From positions 18,387-82,386 of the forward strand of contig MCFE01000394.1 in assembly GCA_002104905.1 (NCBI GenBank): 64,000 nucleotides of DNA, in the 5' to 3' direction. Shown piece by piece: positions 57,645 to 64,000 of the stretch; position 1 is the stretch's first letter; each line of letters begins with the position of its first letter. The stretch comes from Basidiobolus meristosporus CBS 931.73. Taxonomy: Eukaryota; Basidiobolomycota; Basidiobolomycetes; Basidiobolales; Basidiobolaceae. The position numbers and the translations under genes were made by a program. The notes beneath the pieces were generated by a model that was not told the origin of the DNA, ran no database searches, and worked only from the letters and a program-made list of their open reading frames with translations.

Positions 57645-58125
57645 TGAAATCAGATCATGTAAACACTAGTTTGGCATTCATAATAAATCCCATCATATAA
57701 TCGTTATTTCTGCAAGCTATAAAACACACACATTTCTTCTGCAAACAAGATTATAACAACTGATATCCGGAAGAAACAGCGGAGACGTGACCACTGGGAT
57801 GAGTGGAATGAGCATCATGAACATACTGGTAATGAACCCTTAAACAATAGTGTGAATCATTTTGGTTTTGTACCCTCCAATTTGCGAGCAATATTGAACA
57901 AACTACTAAAATGAAATAGTGGTGAGCATCGTGGATAGCAATAAATGGATGATGGTATAGCTAATGAAATACGTAGATCGATGATACATAGGTTCAATTG
58001 GCTGTGGATTGTTTTTATTGATGATTGGCCACATAGAATAGCTATCAACTGAGCTTCGGCTGCTGATGATTGTTGATAAAAACAAAAGCAACTTTTCGTA
58101 TTCCAGTGTGTAACTAAGTGCCAAT

Positions 58126-58236
58126 ATGCAACGTAATTTCCGCATTTTATCCACACATCTACGTCGACATATGTGTAACCATTTACTCCCCACGAGGATG
58201 AAGACCAAGACTTGAGTGACGATGACGGTCAGCCAC
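58126..58236 (+). pseudogene. Family B relic with large internal deletion
   Basis: It starts ATGCAACGTAATTTCCGC like a B gene, then jumps to the ACGTCGACATATGTGTAACC region near the 3' end and the CACGAGGATGAAGACC acidic stretch. Most of the coding region is deleted. Its position upstream of A4 equals that of B4 upstream of A5. Confidence 0.75.
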
Positions 58237-58544
58237 ACTCTAGGATGTCCGATCTCCATATTGACTAAGCCCTCGTTGAGCATATTAAATGAGCCACCCA
58301 CTACCTCCAAGCAGGACTTAAACACGTTTATAGCCAAGCTTTACCAGCTTCTTACCCCTCTCCTCAATTGGTGGCTGGACTTCGGGTCATCAGAGGGAAG
58401 TATGGAGATTGGCGTGGTGTTGAGTTTGTCAAATGCTCTTGTTCCCATGCTGGTAATGGCTATATCTCTGCTATCACATATGAGACGAAAAATAAAATGA
58501 ATAATGGTGCTTTATTGGATTTATGCTCAAGTGCAGTCGTTGGT

Positions 58545-59123
58545 TCATTGAGCGTCTTCCATGGGCTCAGTATACTGTGAGTCCTGATTAGCACAGTCAT
58601 CGCCACATTGAGCATCTTCCATGGGCTCAGTGTACTGTGTATCTTGGTCAGAGCATCCTTCGATGCATTGGGTGTCCACTACTGGTGTGGAGTATGTCTC
58701 ATCTTGTGCAGGCTGAACCATAACAATGGGGTAACCAGAGCCATCGTCTGAGTGCTCAGCACCCTTCTGTTTGGCGTACTCGGATGCGCTGGCTGAACCC
58801 TCTACCTCGAGGCTAGGGCCTGCTTGAAACTGAACATCGAGACTCTTGTCACTGTTGGCGTTGGCAGTGTTCAGATTGTCATGCTTTCTGGTCACGGTGG
58901 TGAACACCTGACGCAACAATGGCACTTGGACGTTTGGCGTTTCAACAGTGGGCTGAACCTGGACTTGCTGGTAGCAGTTGCTTGCTTGGTCCGAGCATGA
59001 ATACCTGCGATAACGGACTCTTCCATGCTCACGGTTGCATGATTCGGAGCATGGGACTGGAGCAGCAACGGCGGCTTGAAGAGAGGCAAGGCCCAAGATC
59101 AATGATGCAATGAATGTACGCAT
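58545..59123 (-). CDS. A4: small secreted cysteine-containing protein
   Basis: 192 aa, differing from A3 in one residue, and the coding DNA is virtually identical over its whole length as far as I can read. The surroundings (55,690-56,345 and 58,590-59,250) are also nearly the same, while C1/C2 beyond are not, which points to recent duplication or gene conversion. Signal peptide, eight cysteines and repeat plan as in A3. TATA at 59,164-59,170. Confidence 0.87.
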   Translation of the reverse strand: MRTFIASLILGLASLQAAVAAPVPCSESCNREHGRVRYRRYSCSDQASNCYQQVQVQPTVETPNVQVPLLRQVFTTVTRKHDNLNTANANSDKSLDVQFQAGPSLEVEGSASASEYAKQKGAEHSDDGSGYPIVMVQPAQDETYSTPVVDTQCIEGCSDQDTQYTEPMEDAQCGDDCANQDSQYTEPMEDAQ

Positions 59124-59470
59124 CTTTGAGAACTACTGAGTTCATTGCTGAATTCCCTCTGGAATATATAGCAGGGGAACCATTATAACATGGTTACAAC
59201 ACTGATGGTAGCAATAGTTCGCTAACTTTGATGAACTCACACCTTGTCAGATTGAAAAGCACCATTCACTCTACCATCATCGGCTCAATCGCATTGATGT
59301 CGCGTAGTTTATATGGTTACAACACGACAAATACACTGATAAATACACCAATATATACCCTAATATATACGCATATGCTTTTGATAAAATTTCAGCTTTG
59401 GTGTGGTAATTCACGAATTACGGCTGATGATGTTTCATATTAATATAGGGTGACCAAATGAAATGTTTAT

Positions 59471-60025
59471 TTATTCAATGTATCTGTTCCCACTGAAATA
59501 TCTGATCTTGAAGTACTTATGTGCCGACCTCTTGTACTTCTTCTGGCCTTCACCATAGCTACGGGCGGCTGGCTGAGTGATGATGATCCGCGGCTGTTGC
59601 TGCTTAGGCTGATAGAGGGTTTGGTCGATAACCTGCGCTTGGTCAAACTGATTGGAGTTCGACAGAGCATCAGCATCACTGGATGAGTGAGCGTTCACTC
59701 TGTCCAACAAGGCCTGTCTTGGTTGCATGTCGGCTATATTGAAGTTTGGCATGTTGTAGGATGACTCTGGCTGAGTTGAAGTATCATCCATTGAGTCCTC
59801 ACCTTTGCCTTCATCTTCGCCCTCATTCTCATCCATATAGCTATCACCCTCATCCTGTTCCGGCTGATAGTCATATGCAGGCGATTGAGTTTCTAGGTAG
59901 CAAGGACTTATTTGCTCCCCGCACAAGTTGTTGTCGTTGCTAACCTGAGAAAAGGTACCTTCTGTGGCGGTTAATGCATGGATAGATGCAAAGTACAAAG
60001 CGAACAAAGCGAGAGTAAGCTGCAT
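59471..60025 (-). CDS. C2: small secreted acidic-to-basic protein, family C
   Basis: 184 aa, the only complete member. Signal peptide MQLTLALFALYFASIHALTA. Two cysteines at 35 and 42 (CGEQISPC). An acidic stretch at about 57-82 (EQDEGDSYMDENEGEDEG) is followed by the core at 105-140 (ALLDRVNAHSS, ALSNSNQF, IDQTLYQP), which aligns without gaps with B 71-106. The tail is basic (QKKYKRSAHKYFKIRYFSGNRY). No known domain. A TATA box (CTATAAAG on the minus strand, 60,060-60,067) is about 36 bp upstream. Confidence 0.85.
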   Translation of the reverse strand: MQLTLALFALYFASIHALTATEGTFSQVSNDNNLCGEQISPCYLETQSPAYDYQPEQDEGDSYMDENEGEDEGKGEDSMDDTSTQPESSYNMPNFNIADMQPRQALLDRVNAHSSSDADALSNSNQFDQAQVIDQTLYQPKQQQPRIIITQPAARSYGEGQKKYKRSAHKYFKIRYFSGNRYIE

Positions 60026-60059
60026 TTTGATGAATAGCGTAAAACTAGTCGTAAGCTCA

Positions 60060-60067
60060 CTTTATAG
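60060..60067 (-). promoter_or_regulatory. C2 TATA box
   Basis: CTATAAAG on the minus strand about 36 bp before the C2 ATG. Confidence 0.6.
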
Positions 60068-60227
60068 TGGTATTTGGCGTAGTCTATTATACTGCATCCT
60101 ATATCTGACTCACTTGAAGCCATGAATTCACATTCCATGTCCAGCCGTGGTTGACTATCCACTAAGTACTTGTGAAGATATGGGCTCATATGGATAATCG
60201 AGATTCGTTGAATTAAGTGCACTTATC

Positions 60228-60345
60228 GGTACATTAAGTGTCATCCATAAAGTCTGCAGTCGGTGAGTCCTGCTAAGCACAATCATTACAACACTGAGCA
60301 TATTCCGTGGGCACAGTGTATTGAAGCAGCAACGACGGCCAAAAG
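60228..60345 (-). pseudogene. Family A relic with internal deletion
   Basis: The last 90 bases of an A gene (ATTAAGTGTC, GGTGAGTCCTGCTAAGCACA, GGGCACAGTGTA) are fused to a short piece of the signal-peptide region (AAGCAGCAACGACGGCC). It lies at the place that corresponds to A2 in the first block. Confidence 0.7.
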
Positions 60346-61040
60346 AAAAAGTAGCTACGTCATTGAGCATTTGGAAAGCCATATGTTAATAGTCGCAGTG
60401 ATATATTCACACTAATACCCTTAGCAACCACGATTCCTATGAATCTACAATTTGAAATCAACGCAAATCTAGGTTCATGTTTCGACTTGAAGTTCATCCG
60501 CGGCAATAGAGATCCCTTGGATAGAGGCGCTGTATCAAGCCAGCAAAGTGATGCCGACTTGTGGTGGTTGATGCAATGCTTGATGCTAAATCGTTACTCT
60601 AGCTCAGTATGCTACCGAATGATGACTGGTAAAATATGAATTCATTCATAATCCCATAATACGCATTAAAATAGCTACAGATCGCTATATAACCTGTGCA
60701 GGTTACAATTCTATGACTATGAAATCAAGAACTACGTAAGAACGAAGCCATTCCTGTGTGCTCACCTCAAGCCATAGCTTGAAAAGGCGTAGTGTGAGTC
60801 ATTTTGGTTTGTCTCTTCACAACCGCTAATATCATTCCCAAATCGTGCGGCAGCGCAGAATTGAAGAATGTTTATTTATTTTTCTTCATGTACTGAAGTG
60901 ATTGGTCGCCGGAATTACGGTGTTAATCAGCACCTATTCACTGATCATTACAATGAAAGTGAAATGCTGATTAACTTTACTCACCTTTGCTTCATAATTT
61001 AGTAAGCTGGGTTCGGTAGCTGATGATCGCTGATGAATCT
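60346..61040. other. Intergenic block repeated before B1
   Basis: Homologous to 54,009-54,500 and, in its last 200 bases, to the region before B2. It holds the B3 promoter at its end. A 66-aa plus frame (60,439-60,639) is not conserved in the partner block. Confidence 0.6.
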
Positions 61041-61096
61041 AGCAAACCATACATAAAAGCAACTGTTTGCCTTCCACTGCGTCATCAAGAGCCAAC

Positions 61097-61549
61097 ATGC
61101 AACGCACTTTCCGCATTCTATCCGCCTCGGTATTCCTATTCGGTGTATCTTCTGCGTCGCCCATTACAACGTATGACAACCAGCAAATAGAACAGTATCC
61201 GTACTTCGACCAGGGTATCCAAGCGGACTTTGGTGGCAACACCGACAATGAACCGTCAATGTCATACACTCCAACATACTATCAACTAGAGTCCTCAGAC
61301 GCCTATCCATTGCTAGACAACGCTCAGACGAATTCCGCACAGAACGCTCAAGCACTTTCCAACCAGAATCAGTACGACCAGGTGCAGCAAGTAGATCAGA
61401 CATTGTACCAACCATCTGCACCGACATATATGCAATCAATTACTCCCGACGAGGATGACACTGAAGACTCGAGTGACGACGACGATCAGCCATCGTGTAA
61501 ACGTTGTCAACGACGCTACCGTAGAAGTAGATACAGCGGCCGCTTTTGA
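61097..61549 (+). CDS. B3: small secreted protein, family B
   Basis: 150 aa from the ATG at 61,097. Signal peptide MQRTFRILSASVFLFGVSSA. Close to B1: IEQ.PYFDQGIQADFGGNTDNEPS is shared; the core has NQYDQVQQVDQ; tail CKRCQRRYRRSRYSGRF with fewer arginines. TATA at 61,052-61,059, AATAAA at 61,587-61,592. Confidence 0.86.
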   Translation: MQRTFRILSASVFLFGVSSASPITTYDNQQIEQYPYFDQGIQADFGGNTDNEPSMSYTPTYYQLESSDAYPLLDNAQTNSAQNAQALSNQNQYDQVQQVDQTLYQPSAPTYMQSITPDEDDTEDSSDDDDQPSCKRCQRRYRRSRYSGRF

Positions 61550-61959
61550 TTCAATCGGGTCATGATAACGCTAGTTTGGCATTCACAATAAATCCTATAA
61601 AATAATCGCTACTTCTGTAAGCTATCCAACACACACATTACACCAACTGACATCAGAGGAGACGTGACCACAGGGATGTGTGGAATGAGCAATGACTCCT
61701 CACATCAAACATTTTGGTTTTGTTCTCTCCAATTTGCGAACAATAATGAATAATGGCAAGCAGTCGTGGTGAGCACTAAATGGATGATGGTATAGGTAAT
61801 GAAGTGCGTAGATCGATGATACATAGGTTCAATTGGCTGCGGATTGTTTTTATTGATGATTGGCCACATAGAACAGCTATCAACATAGGATTAATTTTAC
61901 TCAACTGAGCTTTGGTTGCTGATGATCGTAGATAAACACAAAAGCAACTAAGAGCCAAT

Positions 61960-62411
61960 ATGCGACGTAATTTCCGAATTTTATCCACGCATTTTATCCA
62001 CGCATTTTATCCACCTTAGTATTCCTTTTCGGTGTATTCTATGCATCGCCTATTGTTACATATGGCAACCAATAAGTAGACCAGGGTGTCCAAGTGGACT
62101 ATGAGACTGAACCATCGATATCACATGCGCCGGGAGATTACCAGCTAGAGTCCCTAATTACCTATCCCTTGTTGAACAATATTCAAACCAACTCCGTACA
62201 GAATGCTCAGGCACTTCCCAACCAGAATCAGTATGGCCAGGTGCAGCAAAGAGATCAGACATTGTACCAACCATCTGCGTCGACGTATGTGCAATCATTG
62301 ACTCCCGACGAGGATGAAGACCAAGACTCTGGTGATGATGACGATCAGCCATCGTGTAAACGTTGTCAACGACGCCACCGTAGACGTAGATACAGAGACA
62401 GCTATCGATGA
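61960..62411 (+). pseudogene. B4: family B pseudogene
   Basis: It starts ATGCGACGTAATTTCC. The 13-bp word CATTTTATCCACG is present about three times (61,976-62,012) where intact genes have one, adding 26 bases and shifting the frame. Further on CAA is TAA in the NQQ codons near 62,071. From 62,094 an open frame continues to the normal tail (DDDDQPSCKRCQRRHRRRRYRDSYR). Not expected to be secreted. Confidence 0.8.
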
Positions 62412-63097
62412 GAACAGGTTGTTGGCCTTTCTACATTTTATGACTATTGTGATCTCAGCAAAATAAATAGGTTAATGTATCATACAATTGATTTTACTCC
62501 AGTGTCCCTGTTCATGTAGGCTATCAAGTACACCCAATTCTTCTGTAAACAAGCTTTCAAGTATAAACACTAGGAAAAAAAGATACACAAGAGATGTGCC
62601 CACAGGGATGGGTGGAATAATGGCGAGTATCAACAGAGATTGAAGTAAGGGAAAGAGCCGATCAAGCGCTAATTTTCTCAATTATAATAAGAATCACTCG
62701 TCTGTGGTGCATGTTATATGTGCGCTCAGGATACTATGTTTTCTGGCAATGGTAGTGAGTAATAGTTGGACTTCTTGAGATAGCGATACACTCTAGGATG
62801 CCCGATCTCCATATTGACTCGGCCCGGGTTGAGCTTATTAATTAAGCCACCCAATACCTCCAAGCAGTACTTAAACACGTGCATAGCCAAGCTTTACCAG
62901 CTTCTTACTCTTCTCCTGAATTGGTAGCTGGACTTCGGGTCATCGGAGGGAAGTATGGAGATTGGCGTGGCGTTGAGTTTGTCAAACGCTCTTGTTCCCA
63001 TGCTGGTAATGGCTATATTTCTGCTATCACATATGAGACGAAAAATAACATGAATAATGAAACTTTATTGGATTTGGGCTTAAGTGCAGTCGTTGGT
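62412..63097. other. Intergenic block between B4 and A5
   Basis: It is partly homologous to 52,440-52,687 and to 58,236-58,544. It includes the plus-strand frame conserved near all A-gene 3' ends. No separate gene is supported. Confidence 0.5.
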
Positions 63098-63676
63098 TCA
63101 TTGAGTGTCTTCCATGGGCTCAGTATACTGTGGGTCCTGATTAGCACAGTTATCGCCACATTGAACATCTTCCATGGGCTCAGTGTACTGTGCATCTTGG
63201 TCAGAGCATCCTTCGATGCATTGGGTGTCCACTACTGGTGTGGAGTATGTCTCATCTTGTGCAGGCTGAATCATAACAGTGGGGTAATCAGTGCCATTGT
63301 CTGAGTGTTCAGCACCCTTCTGTTTGGCGTACTCGGATGCGCTGGCTGAACCTTCTACCTCGAGGCTAGGGCCTGCTTGAAACTGAACATCGAGACTCTT
63401 GTCACTGTTGGCGTTGGCAGTGTTCAGATTGTCATGCTTTCTGGTCACGGTGGTGAACACCTGACGCAACAGTGGCACTTGAACATTTGACGTTTCAACA
63501 GTGGGCTGAACCTGGGATTGCTGGTAGCAGTTGCTTGCTTGGTCCGAGCATGAATACCTGCGATAACGGACTCTTCTATGCTCACGGTTGCATGATTCGG
63601 AGCATGGGACTGGAGCAGCAACGGCGGCTTGAAGAGAGGCAAGGCCCAAGATCAAGGATACAATGAATGTACGCAT
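63098..63676 (-). CDS. A5: small secreted cysteine-containing protein
   Basis: 192 aa. Signal peptide MRTFIVSLILGLASLQAAVA. Same eight cysteines as A3 and A4 with Gly at position 109. Differences include QSQVQPTVETSN, GTDYPTVMIQ and DNCANQDPQY. TATA at 63,717-63,723, AATAAA (minus) at 63,064-63,069. Confidence 0.87.
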   Translation of the reverse strand: MRTFIVSLILGLASLQAAVAAPVPCSESCNREHRRVRYRRYSCSDQASNCYQQSQVQPTVETSNVQVPLLRQVFTTVTRKHDNLNTANANSDKSLDVQFQAGPSLEVEGSASASEYAKQKGAEHSDNGTDYPTVMIQPAQDETYSTPVVDTQCIEGCSDQDAQYTEPMEDVQCGDNCANQDPQYTEPMEDTQ

Positions 63677-64000
63677 CTGTAAGAACTACTGAGTTCATTG
63701 CTGAATTCACTCTGGAATATATAGCATGGGAGCCAGTATAATATGGTTTTAACATTGATGGCAGCAATAGTTAGTTAACTTTGATCAGATTGAAAATTTG
63801 CATTCTGTCTACCATCATCGCGTAGTTTGCATGATTACAGGAGGATAAATACACTGATAAATACACCAATAAGTGCACATATGCTTTTGATACTCCAGCT
63901 GTAGTATAGTGATTTAGAATCAATGCTGATGTTTCATTTTAATATAAGGTGGTCAAGTGAAATGATGTTCATTGTGTCTATTTCCACTATAATATCCGAG
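63677..64000. other. A5 upstream region
   Basis: Similar to the upstream regions of A1, A3 and A4, including the ATAAATACACTGATAAATAC array. The last 100 bases resemble 53,520-53,620 (GTTTCATTTTAATATAAGGTGG, CATTGTGTCTATTTCC), the 3' flank region of A2 or a C gene, so another family member probably starts just beyond the window. Confidence 0.5.

Noticed and set aside
62879-63304. 141-aa plus-strand ORF covering the A5 3' half
   Set aside because: Its second half is the antisense of A5. Only the first part is discussed, as a conserved frame outside the A coding region.
52688-63676. Homology of family A with the B/C core
   Set aside because: A faint similarity (PLL, LNTANANSDKSL against LLD, ALSNQNQF) is too weak and needs gaps; it cannot be supported by eye.
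1-64000. CRISPR array, prokaryotic operon, rRNA or tRNA gene
   Set aside because: No spaced short identical repeats of CRISPR type and no cloverleaf or rRNA sequence recognised. The only tRNA-like words are primer-binding sites.

Overview
This is eukaryotic DNA, most likely from a fungus; the lineage cannot be fixed from the sequence. The clues are compact intronless genes with TATA-like boxes about 40 bp before the ATG and AATAAA signals just after the stop, Ty1/copia and Ty3/gypsy retrotransposons, and a two-gene PIF/Harbinger-like DNA transposon. I see no operons, rRNA, tRNA or CRISPR array.

The window has two unlike halves. Bases 1 to about 49,080 are an AT-rich, strongly CpG-poor graveyard of mobile elements with no convincing host gene. 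It holds: (i) a Harbinger-like element with terminal inverted repeats (11,038-14,474), a second decayed copy (about 42,240-44,400), and a family of foldback elements with the same AGACTT terminus and a 3-bp AAT/ATT target duplication; (ii) a copia family with one LTR-bounded element (21,846-25,441) and two solo LTRs; (iii) a gypsy family with a truncated forward copy (28,115-31,200), a longer reverse copy (32,717-37,260) and a solo LTR that splits the Harbinger transposase; (iv) an unrelated decayed copia element (about 45,050-48,554); (v) dispersed repeats with recurring peptide blocks (called U1 and U2 here) that I cannot name. An inverted repeat of about 295 bp sits at the two edges of this half (1-296 and 48,785-49,080).

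From about 49,080 to the end, CpG is common. A 96-bp minisatellite (49,631-50,010) and a weakly supported ORF (50,690-51,052) lead into a tandem cluster of small secreted proteins (52.4-64 kb). Three families recur. A (about 192 aa, minus strand) has eight cysteines and a duplicated acidic C-terminal repeat. B (144-150 aa, plus strand) has an acidic stretch followed by an Arg-rich CKRC tail. C (184 aa, minus strand) shares a 36-residue core with B. Intact members are A1, A3, A4, A5, B1, B2, B3 and C2; truncated relics lie between them. The layout suggests repeated duplication of an A-C-A(relic)-B block followed by deletion and probably gene conversion. All intact products have N-terminal signal peptides, so the cluster probably makes secreted or cell-surface proteins; no enzyme function is recognisable.
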